Assembly: GCA_003559095.1 (NCBI GenBank)
Contig: PWMW01000187.1
Location: 26,164 to 90,163 of the forward strand
From: Clostridiales bacterium
Lineage (GTDB): Bacteria > Bacillota > Limnochordia > Darwinibacteriales > B1SED10-159
DNA: 64,000 nt
Direction: 5' to 3'
In this document: piece by piece, positions 48,231 to 58,371 of the stretch
Position numbering within the stretch: position 1 is the first letter of the stretch
How the letters are laid out: every line of letters starts with the position of its first letter
Translations under genes and position numbers: made by a program
Notes under the pieces: generated by a model
Database searches by the model: none
What the model was told of the DNA's origin: nothing
What the model saw: the letters and a program-made list of their open reading frames with translations, nothing else

Positions 48231-50295
48231 GGGGCCAAGTCACCGTCCCAATGCTCTGGACCTGAATATCCGGAGATATTTCATTGTAAGACAACACAAT
48301 CAGTGCGGGGATCGAACGCTCCGTGAGACGTTTTAACGCCATACGGATGGTTGGTGATACCAGCAAAATCGGATGGGGAGCGGCTGTCTGCTGGATACTC
48401 TGTCCAATGGCGCTGAACAGGTTCTGCAGTAGACGGGGATCCATGCTCACGGTGGTACCCCGCTCTGTGTGGTCCATGCCAGCTGCTACGGCATCCTCCC
48501 ACTGCTGTTCGAGGGTGATGACGGATAGAACACCGTTCTCAAGATACATCTTGGAAATCTGGCGAGCCAGAGCCTCGCGAACGTATTCCGTCAGATAATC
48601 GATGTCTCGGGTCAACGGCGCCGTGTCGGCCAACGTTTCCAGGATGGTCACCATATTCCGGATGGGAATGCCTTCTTTGAGAAGGTTCTGCAGAACCTTC
48701 TGCACCTCGCCCAACGACAGCACATCCGGAACCAGTTCTTCTACTACGGCCGAATACTCTTCGCGCAGGCTGTCCATAAGGGTCTTGACTTCCTGTCTTC
48801 CCAACAGTTCGTGGGCATGGCTGCGAATCAATTCCGTGAGGTGGGTGGCCAGCACGGATGGCAGATCCACCACCGTATAACCGGCCACTTCGGCCTGCTC
48901 GCGGACGGCGTCCGTGATCCACAATGCATCGAGACCGAAAGCTGGTTCTGTGGTGGGTATACCTTCTACTTGCTCAGTCACACCGCCGGAATCCATGGCA
49001 AGGTAATGACTCATCAACAATTCTCCGCTTCCTACTTCAATTCCTTTTATTTTGACCACATACTGATCCGGCTGCAGTTGCAGATTATCGCGAATCCGGA
49101 TGATGGGAACTACCATGCCCAGCTCCAAAGCGCACTGCCGCCGGATCATCGTAATTCGTTCCAACATATCGCCGCCTTGATCTTGGTCCACCAAGGGAAT
49201 CAAGCTGTATCCGATTTCCAGTTCCACTTGATCCACCTGCAGCAGATTCATGACACTTTCGGGTCGTTTGGTGTCCTCAATCTCTTCCTGGACTTCATCT
49301 TTAGCCTGCTCATCCAAGGATTGTCGGGCTGCCTGGAACAGAACGTAGGCCAAGAATCCCATCATTCCGCTCAAGACCGCAAACGGGACGAATGGCAGTC
49401 CAGGCACCAAACCAAAGGCCAGCAAAACTCCGGATGCGATGGCAAGAACCTTGGGATTGGAGAACAACTGTTTGCCCAAATCCTGTCCCATGTTGCCTTC
49501 CGATGCGGCCCGAGTAATAATGATTCCGGTGGAAGTAGAAATGAGGAGAGCCGGAATCTGCGATACCAAACCGTCACCCACGGTCAACAGTGTGTATCGC
49601 TGCACAGCCTGGTCGATGGGCAGGCCTAACTGACCCATACCGATTAGAAGGCCTCCTACCACGTTGATAAGCGTAATGATGATACCGGCGATGGCATCGC
49701 CCTTGACGAACTTGGTGGCGCCATCCATCGAACCGTAGAAATCGGCTTCCCGTTCGATGGAACGCCGTTTGGTTCGCGCCTCGGCCTCGGTGATCAGGCC
49801 GGCATTGAGGTCAGCATCAATGCTCATTTGTTTGCCGGGCATGGCATCTAGTGTAAACCTTGCGGCAACTTCCGCCACCCGCTCGGCGCCCTTGGTAATG
49901 ACGATAAATTGAATGACGACCAAAATCAAAAAGATCACAAATCCGACAACGTAGTTGCCGCCCACCACAAAGTTTCCGAAGGCATTGATGATCTGTCCCG
50001 CCTCACCCCGCAGAAGAATCAAGCGCGTGGTGGAGATGTTCAGGGCCAGACGAAACAAGGTGGTGATTAACAAAAGCGAGGGAAAGATGGAAATTTCTAG
50101 AGCCTCGTTGACATTCATGGTCAACAGTAGGATCAGCAGACCTAGAGTGATGTTGGCAGCCAGCAGAACATCCAGAAGCGCTGGAGGCAGCGGCAGCACC
50201 ATCATGACCACGATCATGACAATAGCGATCACGATGTAGATGTCAGAGTATCTGCTGAGCTGCTGCATGCGAAGCGTAGCCTTACTCATGGGCAC
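48220..50295 (-). CDS. flhA: Flagellar export protein FlhA
   Basis: LLLITTLFRLALNISTTRLILL; RFTLDAMPGKQMSIDADLNAGLITEAEARTKRRSIEREADFYGSMDGATKFVKGDAIAGIIIT. Confidence 0.98.
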   Translation of the reverse strand: MPMSKATLRMQQLSRYSDIYIVIAIVMIVVMMVLPLPPALLDVLLAANITLGLLILLLTMNVNEALEISIFPSLLLITTLFRLALNISTTRLILLRGEAGQIINAFGNFVVGGNYVVGFVIFLILVVIQFIVITKGAERVAEVAARFTLDAMPGKQMSIDADLNAGLITEAEARTKRRSIEREADFYGSMDGATKFVKGDAIAGIIITLINVVGGLLIGMGQLGLPIDQAVQRYTLLTVGDGLVSQIPALLISTSTGIIITRAASEGNMGQDLGKQLFSNPKVLAIASGVLLAFGLVPGLPFVPFAVLSGMMGFLAYVLFQAARQSLDEQAKDEVQEEIEDTKRPESVMNLLQVDQVELEIGYSLIPLVDQDQGGDMLERITMIRRQCALELGMVVPIIRIRDNLQLQPDQYVVKIKGIEVGSGELLMSHYLAMDSGGVTEQVEGIPTTEPAFGLDALWITDAVREQAEVAGYTVVDLPSVLATHLTELIRSHAHELLGRQEVKTLMDSLREEYSAVVEELVPDVLSLGEVQKVLQNLLKEGIPIRNMVTILETLADTAPLTRDIDYLTEYVREALARQISKMYLENGVLSVITLEQQWEDAVAAGMDHTERGTTVSMDPRLLQNLFSAIGQSIQQTAAPHPILLVSPTIRMALKRLTERSIPALIVLSYNEISPDIQVQSIGTVTWPHES

Positions 50296-50358
50296 TCCTC
50301 CCTCCTAACCGTTTTTGCAGGCACGGTTCTGCCTTTCGTCGGATTCTGCTTTTCTGCA

Positions 50359-51459
50359 TCATGATTGCCTTTTCTTCCGCAGACGATAGACAAAGGCTAA
50401 CACTTCGGCCACGGCGGCGTAGAGCTCTGGCGGGATCTCGTGGCCAACTTCCGCATTGCGGAACAGGCCCCGCGCCAGGGGCGGGTTTTCCACCAACGCC
50501 ACCTTGTGTTCTGCCGCCAACTGCCGGATCCGTAACGCGATGCTGCCGGCACCCTTTGCTACCACTAACGGCGCCCGCATTTCGCCCATGGTATAGCGAA
50601 TGGCCACAGCATAGTGCGTGGGATTGGTAATTACCACATCCGCCGTGGGTATCGCCGACATCATCTGTTGGCTGGCCAGTTGGCGTTGACGCTGTCGCAT
50701 CTTGGAACGGATCTGGGGATCCCCTTCAGCCTGCTTGTGTTCATCCTTGATCTCCTGCTTCGACATTTTGATGCTCTGTTCAAACTCCCAGCGTTGGTAA
50801 AGATAGTCCAAGACGGCCACAACGAACAACGCGCCTCCAATGAGGGAAGCCAACTGGGTAATGCCTTGTCCCACAAGGGTCAGGCCCTGTGTTGTGTCCA
50901 TTTGGATCAAGCCCGGAAGCCAATGCAGACTATCGCGAATCTGACGAAAGGCCAAATAGCCCACAATGGCAATCTTGATCAGAGATTTTGCGAACTCCAC
51001 CAAGGCACGCTTGGAGAAAATCCGATTGAAGCCTTCTAAAGGGTTTACGCGGGAAAACTTTGGCTGAACGCTCTCCAAGGTCACCCGCAAGCCCACTTGA
51101 ATGGCCTGGCTGCCCAAGGCCACCAGCAAGACAGCGGCCAAAAACGGCAGTAGGATCAATCCGGCCTCCGAAAGAGCCAGGAGAAACATGGCATAAACCA
51201 TATCGGGTGAACCATCAAAGTCGGCCATGGTTCCCAAAAAATGAGTCATCAGCTGCCCAATACGGTAGAAGATATTGGGACCCAATAGACGAAGGGCGAG
51301 AAAGCCCGCCAAGATGAGGGCAGCAGTTCCCACTTCGCCGCTCTTAGCCACCTGGCCCTTTTTGCGGGACTCTTCGCGTTTGCGCGGGGTCGCTGGTTCC
51401 GTTTTTTCGCCAGCAAAGAGCTGCAGATCCATGACATACATTACGAAGGGCCCCCCCAA
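50359..51459 (-). CDS. flhB: Flagellar export protein FlhB
   Basis: EKTEPATPRKREESRKKGQVAKSGEV; autocleavage NPTHYAVAIRY. Confidence 0.97.
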   Translation of the reverse strand: MGGPFVMYVMDLQLFAGEKTEPATPRKREESRKKGQVAKSGEVGTAALILAGFLALRLLGPNIFYRIGQLMTHFLGTMADFDGSPDMVYAMFLLALSEAGLILLPFLAAVLLVALGSQAIQVGLRVTLESVQPKFSRVNPLEGFNRIFSKRALVEFAKSLIKIAIVGYLAFRQIRDSLHWLPGLIQMDTTQGLTLVGQGITQLASLIGGALFVVAVLDYLYQRWEFEQSIKMSKQEIKDEHKQAEGDPQIRSKMRQRQRQLASQQMMSAIPTADVVITNPTHYAVAIRYTMGEMRAPLVVAKGAGSIALRIRQLAAEHKVALVENPPLARGLFRNAEVGHEIPPELYAAVAEVLAFVYRLRKKRQS

Positions 51460-52208
51460 TGGGTCATGAGGCCATAGAACGCTTCCATCAGGTAGCCATC
51501 TTGACCAAACAGCGCCGCTACAAAATGGATATACAGTGGCAGCACCAGCAGGACGATGACCATGCCGACCGTGATCTTGATGGGAAAACCGAGAACAAAC
51601 ACATTGATCTGGGGAACGGCCTTAGTCACAATACCCAAAGCCACATCCGTAAGCAGCAGTGTCCCCATAATGGGTAAAGCGATCTGCAGACCCAAGGCAA
51701 ACACCCGGCCTCCCAACTCCAAGAACACCTGGAATCCGGCGTCCCTGTGGACCCACGAAGCCACTGGTATGTAGTCATAGCTGCGCAGCAGCGCCCGCAA
51801 CAGCCAAAGATGCCCGTCAACGGCGAATAGCATCAAGGATGCCAGCAGGTGGTAAAACTGCGAGAACACAGGGATCTGCATGCCCGTAGACGGGTCAAAA
51901 ATGGATACCATACCAAAACCCATAGGAACGTCAATGAGCTGTCCGGCAAAATAGATGCAGGCAAATACTAGGATCACGACAAAACTCAGAACCAATCCCA
52001 CCGCAAACTCCTGCAGAATCAGAAGAACCCAAGGCCAAAGAGCGTCTTCAGCCAAGACTACGGCTTCTGGTGAGACCAATAGAGCCAATAGGGCACCGAG
52101 GCCCGCTTTCACCATGAATGGTATCTGCCGCATATTAAACAGGGGCAGCAAAAAAATGATTGTGGAGAAACGGATGAAGGCCGCTAGAAGTCCGCTGTAT
52201 TCCTGCAT
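51441..52208 (-). CDS. fliR: Flagellar export protein FliR
   Basis: multi-TM; FVVILVFACIYFAGQLIDVPMGFGMVSIFDP; start trimmed to ATG 52208. Confidence 0.95.
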   Translation of the reverse strand: MQEYSGLLAAFIRFSTIIFLLPLFNMRQIPFMVKAGLGALLALLVSPEAVVLAEDALWPWVLLILQEFAVGLVLSFVVILVFACIYFAGQLIDVPMGFGMVSIFDPSTGMQIPVFSQFYHLLASLMLFAVDGHLWLLRALLRSYDYIPVASWVHRDAGFQVFLELGGRVFALGLQIALPIMGTLLLTDVALGIVTKAVPQINVFVLGFPIKITVGMVIVLLVLPLYIHFVAALFGQDGYLMEAFYGLMTHWGGPS

Positions 52209-52225
52209 CACAAATCTCCTTCCGA

Positions 52226-52495
52226 CTATAGGATGAATAGGTGCAGCTCGCCCAGCAATCGCTGGGCAAAATCCATCAGCAACCGCAGCATCCACGGCCC
52301 AAAGATGACGATGGCCGCTAACACGGCCACGATCTTGGGAATGAATGTCAAGGTCTGTTCCTGAATCTGCGTGGTGGCTTGAAAGATGCTGACCAACAGG
52401 CCTACGGCCATACCAAGACCCAAAGCCGGCCCAGCAGCCAAGAGCACGGTCAGCAGTGCTTCGCGACCGAGGTTAATGATCATGGTTTCTGTCAT
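52226..52495 (-). CDS. fliQ: Flagellar export protein FliQ
   Basis: 89 aa, ALGLGMAVGLLVSIFQATTQIQEQTLTFIPKIVAV. Confidence 0.96.
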   Translation of the reverse strand: MTETMIINLGREALLTVLLAAGPALGLGMAVGLLVSIFQATTQIQEQTLTFIPKIVAVLAAIVIFGPWMLRLLMDFAQRLLGELHLFIL

Positions 52496-52570
52496 GATGC
52501 AGGACTCCTTTGGCGGCTCCCGATCTAGCGGGACAGAATGTCGATGAATCACATAGGGCCGTGTGCAGCA

Positions 52571-53272
52571 TTAAAAATAGCTCATAAGCAGGGAACGAAC
52601 CACCAGATGCCAGCCATCCACGAGGACGAAGAGTAGGATTTTGAACGGCAGTGAGATCATTACCGGCGGCAGCATCATCATACCCATGGCCATCAAGGTA
52701 CTGGCAACGATCATGTCAATGACCAAGAATGGGACGAAAATGACAAATCCCAGTTGAAAGGCGGTCTTCAGTTCCGAAATCACGAACGCTGGGATCAGCG
52801 TCAGAGTTGGTACGTCAGCGCGGTCATCTGGAGGCGCCCCGCCGCTGGCTTCGATGAGCATGGCCAGGTCTCGCTCCCGGGTGTGGGTGAACATGAACTC
52901 CCTGATGGGCTCCAGAGCCACTTCTAATGCGGTTTCGGTGTCCAGATCTCCATCCATGAATGGGACCACAGCATCCTGGTACACTGCCCCAAAGACTGGC
53001 GCCATCACAAAGAATGTCAAAAACAAAGCCAGCCCCACGATGACTTGATTCGGGGGCATCTGGTTCGTTGCCAGGGCATTCCTAATAAACGACAAAACGA
53101 TGACACTCCGCGTAAAGGAGGTCATCAATATTAGAATTGCTGGCGCTAACGTCAGTATGGTCAGCAAAAGCAAGATCTGGAGCGTTACGGCCACATCAGC
53201 AGGAGACTCGGCAATCCCGATTCCCAGATCAATCCGCGGTAGTGGCAGTTGTGCCTGCAGCAAAATACCCAT
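52571..53272 (-). CDS. fliP: Flagellar export protein FliP
   Basis: LTIL...PAILILMTSFTRSVIVLSFIRNALATNQMPPNQVIVGLALFLTFFVM; KTAFQLGFVIFVPFLVIDMIVASTLMAMGMMMLPPVMISLPFKILLFVLVDGW. Confidence 0.98.
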   Translation of the reverse strand: MGILLQAQLPLPRIDLGIGIAESPADVAVTLQILLLLTILTLAPAILILMTSFTRSVIVLSFIRNALATNQMPPNQVIVGLALFLTFFVMAPVFGAVYQDAVVPFMDGDLDTETALEVALEPIREFMFTHTRERDLAMLIEASGGAPPDDRADVPTLTLIPAFVISELKTAFQLGFVIFVPFLVIDMIVASTLMAMGMMMLPPVMISLPFKILLFVLVDGWHLVVRSLLMSYF

Positions 53273-53277
53273 CTAGA

Positions 53278-53550
53278 TCAGTGATCCCCCTCCACCGGGT
53301 CATCAACAATAGGCAGGCTATCCAAGCGTTGGATAGAATGCCCAGTTACACCCAACAAATATTCTTTGCCGCGCCATTCCACAACATAGAGGGCTCTCCC
53401 TGTGCCGAGGGGCATACTCTCACGAATGTGAATACTACGGCCAATCACCTGCCGCCGGCCGTACCACCGGGTTGTGAAGTACACCGCGGGCGCCATGATC
53501 AACAACACAACGAAAACTCTCAGGAATGATGCCCAAATCGAAATATCCAT
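53278..53550 (-). CDS. fliO: Flagellar biosynthesis protein FliO
   Basis: one TM (ASFLRVFVVLLIMAPAVYFTTRW) then FliO-like small domain; located between fliN and fliP; ATG 53550 favoured. Confidence 0.8.
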   Translation of the reverse strand: MDISIWASFLRVFVVLLIMAPAVYFTTRWYGRRQVIGRSIHIRESMPLGTGRALYVVEWRGKEYLLGVTGHSIQRLDSLPIVDDPVEGDH

Positions 53551-53630
53551 GGCGTCCACAGTCTCCAAGCTCCCTTCGTCGAAACATCCCCAACAGAATA
53601 TGCAGTGGTAGTCATCAGTGGCGGTCTCAG

Positions 53631-54050
53631 TCAACGCTGACGAATGCGTTCTGCTGCAGGAACAATCTCTTGAATGCGCAGGCCAAAGTTATCGTCAAGC
53701 ACGAGCACTTCCGCTTTGGCAATGGCATGCCCGTTTACGAAAAGTTCACTGGGTTCACCGGCTGTCTTGTCGAGGGCGATGATCTGGCCGGCTTTCAGTT
53801 CCATAAGCCTTCCCAACGTGATGGTTGTCCGACCCACCTCCGCCACTATCACCAGCTGGACATCATCCACGAAACGAATATCATTGTCCGGTGCCCCAGC
53901 CGTTCCTGGCGCCAGATCTGGAAACACGGCGGCCTCCACAGCAATAACCCTTGGTTTCACGGGTTTGTCGGGACCCGCGTCACTGTTTTTCAACGGTGCC
54001 TTTCTTGTCGACCCAGAGTAGCTTGCGTCTGTATGCCTTGTTGTGATCAC
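53631..54050 (-). CDS. fliN: Flagellar motor switch protein FliN
   Basis: FVDDVQLVIVAEVGRTTITLGRLMELKAGQIIALDKTAGEPSELFVNGHAIAKAEVLVLDDNFGLRIQEIV. Confidence 0.93.
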   Translation of the reverse strand: MITTRHTDASYSGSTRKAPLKNSDAGPDKPVKPRVIAVEAAVFPDLAPGTAGAPDNDIRFVDDVQLVIVAEVGRTTITLGRLMELKAGQIIALDKTAGEPSELFVNGHAIAKAEVLVLDDNFGLRIQEIVPAAERIRQR

Positions 54051-54092
54051 TGTTGTCCCTCCTTCTGCTTCTGTTCTACCGGGGCCCCCCCG

Positions 54093-54605
54093 TCATTGAA
54101 TAACCAAGTCCATGAAAAAGGCGTCAACAACCTCACCACGGGGAAGCAGTTCGTTAATGGACTGCACGATATCCCGGCGCAGTTCCTCCAGTCCTTGGCT
54201 GCCGTTGAGTTGTTCGATGCTGCGCGTGCGCAGGATGGTGATGATTCGATCCCGGACCTGGGGATGCCGGGATTCCAGTTCCTGAAGGAGGCCGCGCTCG
54301 CTGTTAAGCTCCAGTACGATCCCAGTGCGAATAAAGCGAGGTTGAGCAGTGGGCGTGGAGATGTTCACCGTAAAGTCGCCGGCCTCGAACATGGGTCCCA
54401 CTGGACGGGGGCCATTGGCGTCGTTCACCGCCGCCGGATCGCTGCTGGACAAGGCACTGCCAGTGCCGCCGAAGATCAAATAGGTGGTAAAGGCACTACC
54501 CACCGTGGCTAAGATCACTAAGGCCACGGCGCCAATGATTAATTTGAGATCCAATTCCACTTTGCCAGCCATGGTATTCCCCCTCAATTTGGTTCCTGCA
54601 CCCAA
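54093..54605 (-). CDS. fliL: Flagellar basal body-associated protein FliL
   Basis: N-terminal TM; LELNSERGLLQELESRHPQVRDRIITILRTRSIEQLNGSQGLEELRRDIVQSINELLPRGEVVDAFFMDLVIQ. Confidence 0.93.
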   Translation of the reverse strand: MGAGTKLRGNTMAGKVELDLKLIIGAVALVILATVGSAFTTYLIFGGTGSALSSSDPAAVNDANGPRPVGPMFEAGDFTVNISTPTAQPRFIRTGIVLELNSERGLLQELESRHPQVRDRIITILRTRSIEQLNGSQGLEELRRDIVQSINELLPRGEVVDAFFMDLVIQ

Positions 54606-55300
54606 TAGCTGTGATGCATGATGACGATGTCCACCCGCCGATTCAGCGCCCGGTTGGATGCGGTATCATTGGGTCGCAGTGGTCTGTATGCTCCGTAGCC
54701 AGCGGCCGAAAGTGTCGTGGGGTCAAAACCCTGCTGCTCTACGAGAAAGCGCACAACACTGGAGGCCCGCTGTGTGGACAGTTCCCAGTTAGACGGGAAC
54801 TGCGGCGTATTGATGGGCAGATTGTCTGTATGGCCCTCGACTCGCATGGGATTGTCTAAGTCCCGCAGCAAATCGGCCATGGGTGTGAGGATGCTGGTGG
54901 CTTCTGGTTTGAGCACAGCGCTTCCCAGGTCGAAAAATACCTGATCAGCGAAGCGGATAATGAGGCCTCGTTCTTCCATTTCCAGAAACACAATATCATC
55001 AAGTTCCTGCCGCACCAGATGATCGGTCAGTTGCCGCTGTAGTTCGTACAACTGTTGGAAGTCGATCTCGGCCCTCATGTCTTGGAATGCATCGGTGGGC
55101 GTGATGGTGCGACCTCCATCCAAGACGCCGACACTGCCTTGAAAGGCCGACATGATTCGCTGGAATTGCTGGACATCAATGGAGGAGAAGGCAAACATTA
55201 ACACAAAGAAGGCTAAAAGCAGCGTAACCATATCTGCATAGGTTGTCATCCAGAGCGGCGATCCTGCCTTTTGTTCTCGCGAACCTCGTCGCTTAGGCAT
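54584..55300 (-). CDS. motB: Flagellar motor stator protein MotB
   Basis: PLWMTTYADMVTLLLAFFVLMFAFSS; OmpA domain VEGHTDNLPINTPQFPSNWELSTQRASSVVRFLVEQQGF. Confidence 0.96.
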   Translation of the reverse strand: MPKRRGSREQKAGSPLWMTTYADMVTLLLAFFVLMFAFSSIDVQQFQRIMSAFQGSVGVLDGGRTITPTDAFQDMRAEIDFQQLYELQRQLTDHLVRQELDDIVFLEMEERGLIIRFADQVFFDLGSAVLKPEATSILTPMADLLRDLDNPMRVEGHTDNLPINTPQFPSNWELSTQRASSVVRFLVEQQGFDPTTLSAAGYGAYRPLRPNDTASNRALNRRVDIVIMHHSYWVQEPN

Positions 55301-56090
55301 TGGACAACACCCTCTCGCCCTCTGCCTCTGTCTCCAAACGATTGCGCTGATCGGGGGCTAAGAATGCTTTGAGTTTTTCTTCAACGATGCGCGGGTTTTC
55401 GCCAGCCTGAATGGAAAGAATCCCCTCAATCATAATCTCTCGGATCACGATTTCTTCGTCGCTTTTGACGGCCAACTTGCCGGCAATGGGCAAAAACACC
55501 AAATTGGCGGCCACCGCCCCATACAGTGTGGTGAGAAGCGCTACGGCCATACCGCTGCCCACTTGATCGGGATCATCCAGTTCCTGCAGCATTTGAATCA
55601 ACCCAATGAGCGTGCCAATCATGCCAAAGGCTGGTGCGATGGCGCCCATCTGCTCAAAGACCTTCTGACCAGTCTTGTGGCGCTGTTCCAGAAACGCCAA
55701 TTCGATTTCGAGTATGCTGCGGACCAGTTCGGGTTCGGTGCCGTCGACGACCAGTTGGATACCTTTCTGCAGAAATTCTTCGTCCAGTTCCTGGGCCTTA
55801 TCCTCGAGAGCTAGCAATCCTTCCCGACGAGAACTTTCGGCAAAGTCCACGAGGGTATCAATGACGGCTTTGGGGCTGCGACTTCCCTGGGTGAAGGCCA
55901 CTCGCACCAGAGGAAGAACGCCCAGCACATTCTTGAGGGGAAAGTTGACAAACAAAGCAGCGATGGTACCGCCAAGCACGATCATCAAACCGGAAGGGTT
56001 CCAGAATAGGTTCACTTCTCCACCCAAAATAATCGAACCCAAGAGTAGTCCGGCGCCCAGCGTTATGCCTAACAAGGTGGCTAGATCCAT
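55293..56090 (-). CDS. motA: Flagellar motor stator protein MotA
   Basis: MDLATLLGITLGAGLLLGSIILGG; FEQMGAIAPAFGMIGTLIGLIQMLQELDDPDQVGSGMAVALLTTLYGAVAANLVFLPIAGKL. Confidence 0.97.
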   Translation of the reverse strand: MDLATLLGITLGAGLLLGSIILGGEVNLFWNPSGLMIVLGGTIAALFVNFPLKNVLGVLPLVRVAFTQGSRSPKAVIDTLVDFAESSRREGLLALEDKAQELDEEFLQKGIQLVVDGTEPELVRSILEIELAFLEQRHKTGQKVFEQMGAIAPAFGMIGTLIGLIQMLQELDDPDQVGSGMAVALLTTLYGAVAANLVFLPIAGKLAVKSDEEIVIREIMIEGILSIQAGENPRIVEEKLKAFLAPDQRNRLETEAEGERVLSNA

Positions 56091-56119
56091 GTTACCATCT
56101 CCGATCGTTCGTTACAGGT

Positions 56120-56141
56120 GGGGCTGGTGTCAGCCAGCCCC
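56120..56141 (-). other. GC-rich hairpin between flgE and motA (no U-tract)
   Basis: GGGGCTGG-TGTCAG-CCAGCCCC. Confidence 0.6.
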
Positions 56142-56152
56142 GCCCCCATCTA

Positions 56153-57430
56153 CTATCGCTTAAGATTCACCAATTCCTGCAGCATCTCATCAGATGAGGT
56201 GATGATCCGCGAGTTTGCTTGAAAACCGCGCTGGGTGACAATCATGTTCGTAAACTCTTGGCTGAGGTCCACGTTGGACATCTCAAGTGAGCTGGGAGCC
56301 ACCTCGCCAAAACCACCGCTGCCAGCGGCCCCAAATATGGCATCGCCCGAGTTGCTGCTCTCAGCGAACATCGTACTGCCACTTTGGCTCAGGCCGGCGG
56401 CATTGGGAAAGCGGGCCATGCCAATCTGCCACAGAGGCCTTGTGAGGCCATTGGAATAGCTGCCCGTAACAACGCCGGCTTGATCCACCGTGAAGCTTTC
56501 GAGAATGCCACTGCGGTAGCCATTGATGTTTTGAACAATCACTGTGGTATCTTGGGCATAGGACGTCATCTGTCCCAAGTCCAAACGAATATTGAGCGGC
56601 GCTACTCCCGTGCCCAGATCCGCAGCATCGATGATGAAATTCGCCGTGGAGCCGCTCTCCACGGAGCCATTTTCGTCGAAGACCAGTGTTTCAGGGCCGA
56701 AGACCTCAGCGGCATCTTGGAAAACACGATAGGACCAACTGCTGTCGTCTAGTTGGGTCAGTTCCACCCGCAGATCCACCCGTCCTCCCCTGGAGTCCAA
56801 GGCGGTAAACTGGCGATTCACGATGAGACCGCCGGCTTCCGCATCATAGCGGGCATCGAGGTTGCCTGCCAGGAGCACGCTGTCCGTGGCGCGGCCCGGA
56901 ATGGTGTCCTCCGTGTTAATGTAAATGTCCTTGAGATTACCAGCCTGTGCTTCCACCGGCCGATATTGGTCTGTGCCTGGAATTCGCTGAAACTCGAAGC
57001 CCTGGACACGCAGTCCGTTGACCAAACTGACAAGGTTCCCCTGCTGATCGCCGCTGGCATCGGTGGCGCTGAGGCCGAACATGCCAGCGCGGGTGTACAG
57101 CCGTTGATCGCCGGATCCGAGGACAAAGAATCCATCACCTTCAATGGCCAAATCGGTGATATTGCCCGTGGATTCGGTATTGCCTTGACTGTGCAGAACA
57201 TCAATACTTCCCAATTGCACTCCAAGGCCCACCTGCTGTGGGTTGGTTCCTCCGCGAACATTCGTTGGAGCCGAAGCTCCGCGAATGGTCTGACTCAACA
57301 TGTCCTGAAAGGACGCACGGCTTGACTTGAAGCCGTATGTGTTTACATTGGCAATATTGTTCCCGATGACGTCCATACGCACTTGATGGGTGCGCAGACC
57401 TGAGACACCGGCAAACATTGACCGCATCAT
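56153..57430 (-). CDS. flgE: Flagellar hook protein FlgE
   Basis: MMRSMFAGVSGLRTHQVRMDVIGNNIANVNTYGFKSSRASFQDMLSQ; C-terminal SNVDLSQEFTNMIVTQRGFQANSRIITSSDEMLQELVNLKR. Confidence 0.97.
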   Translation of the reverse strand: MMRSMFAGVSGLRTHQVRMDVIGNNIANVNTYGFKSSRASFQDMLSQTIRGASAPTNVRGGTNPQQVGLGVQLGSIDVLHSQGNTESTGNITDLAIEGDGFFVLGSGDQRLYTRAGMFGLSATDASGDQQGNLVSLVNGLRVQGFEFQRIPGTDQYRPVEAQAGNLKDIYINTEDTIPGRATDSVLLAGNLDARYDAEAGGLIVNRQFTALDSRGGRVDLRVELTQLDDSSWSYRVFQDAAEVFGPETLVFDENGSVESGSTANFIIDAADLGTGVAPLNIRLDLGQMTSYAQDTTVIVQNINGYRSGILESFTVDQAGVVTGSYSNGLTRPLWQIGMARFPNAAGLSQSGSTMFAESSNSGDAIFGAAGSGGFGEVAPSSLEMSNVDLSQEFTNMIVTQRGFQANSRIITSSDEMLQELVNLKR

Positions 57431-57531
57431 AGGCAGTTGCCTCCTTAGTTTTCGACAATTCCACCGTCAATCGGTCCGGCAGAATTGGGGCCTCCTTTAC
57501 GGTCCAGCCCCTCGCCATTGTCTTTGTGGCG

Positions 57532-57924
57532 TTACGATGGTTTAATAACAGCACTGTCAATGTTGGTGAAAACGTTGTCCATCATCTGTTCCTGATCCAA
57601 GGCTGTAATGACCGTGCGATTACGGACACTGACAACAAACGCCAAGTCATCCAGGAGAATCAGGGATTCTCGGCCGCCTTTGCCCCCTGCTTTCGCCACC
57701 GCTTGCTCCAATCGCTCTAGTTGCTGTGGGGAGAGCTCGATGCCTCGATGGGCCAACCGTTTGGATGCATGGGCGGAAAAGCGAAGTTCTGAACCATGCA
57801 GCTGTTTTTCGAACACCTTCTGGAAGGATGCATCATGCGGCTGCGGCTGACTCTGACGCTGCGGCCGGACGGGATTGGTCGAGCGAATGGGTATTCCTTG
57901 AGGTACGCGAAAGTTGTCACTCAC
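57532..57924 (-). CDS. Flagellar operon protein (TIGR02530-like)
   Basis: FSAHASKRLAHRGIELSPQQLERLEQAVAKAGGKGGRESLILLDDLAFVVSVRNRTVITALDQEQMMDNVFTNIDSAVI; between flgD and flgE. Confidence 0.88.
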   Translation of the reverse strand: MSDNFRVPQGIPIRSTNPVRPQRQSQPQPHDASFQKVFEKQLHGSELRFSAHASKRLAHRGIELSPQQLERLEQAVAKAGGKGGRESLILLDDLAFVVSVRNRTVITALDQEQMMDNVFTNIDSAVIKPS

Positions 57925-58366
57925 TGGGGCTGCCCCCTTGTGAAATACTTACCACTTCACCAAAGTCGTAAAGTCGTCCGTCCACCTGCACTAGGGGCCA
58001 AGCATCGCGAAACTGAACGCCTTCCACCACACCGAAAATGTTTTCCCCGGCCCATGTCTGCAGTTCCACTTGTTTGCCGAGCATGTTCATGGCCTGCCCT
58101 AGCGCCGTCAACTGCTGCTGTGCTTTCATCATCTCAGACATAGTTGTATTGAGATTCTGCATCTGTTCTAGGCTGCTGAACTGGGCCAGTTGGGCTACAA
58201 ACTCCTGATCCTGGACGGGGTTGATAGGATCTTGGTATCGCAACTGCACCGTCAGCAGGCGCAAAAAGTCGTCCTTTCCCAGGATATCACCATGGATCTT
58301 CCCGCCGAAGGACGTACCACTGCTTTGGGCGGTCGCGTTGGCTGCTCCGTAAAACATAGACGTCAC
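57917..58366 (-). CDS. flgD: Flagellar hook assembly protein FlgD
   Basis: LGKDDFLRLLTVQLRYQDPINPVQDQEFVAQLAQFSSLEQMQNLN. Confidence 0.95.
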   Translation of the reverse strand: MTSMFYGAANATAQSSGTSFGGKIHGDILGKDDFLRLLTVQLRYQDPINPVQDQEFVAQLAQFSSLEQMQNLNTTMSEMMKAQQQLTALGQAMNMLGKQVELQTWAGENIFGVVEGVQFRDAWPLVQVDGRLYDFGEVVSISQGGSPSE

Positions 58367-58371
58367 ACCTC

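Noticed and set aside
48811-49629. 272-aa plus-strand ORF
   Set aside because: Antisense to flhA with no recognisable domain; codon-bias shadow.
53551-53634. CxxCxxC motif (HCIFCWGC) in an N-terminally extended FliO
   Set aside because: The extension depends on a TTG start overlapping the fliN stop without a clear SD; the FliO-like TM begins just after ATG 53550. Likely out-of-gene translation.
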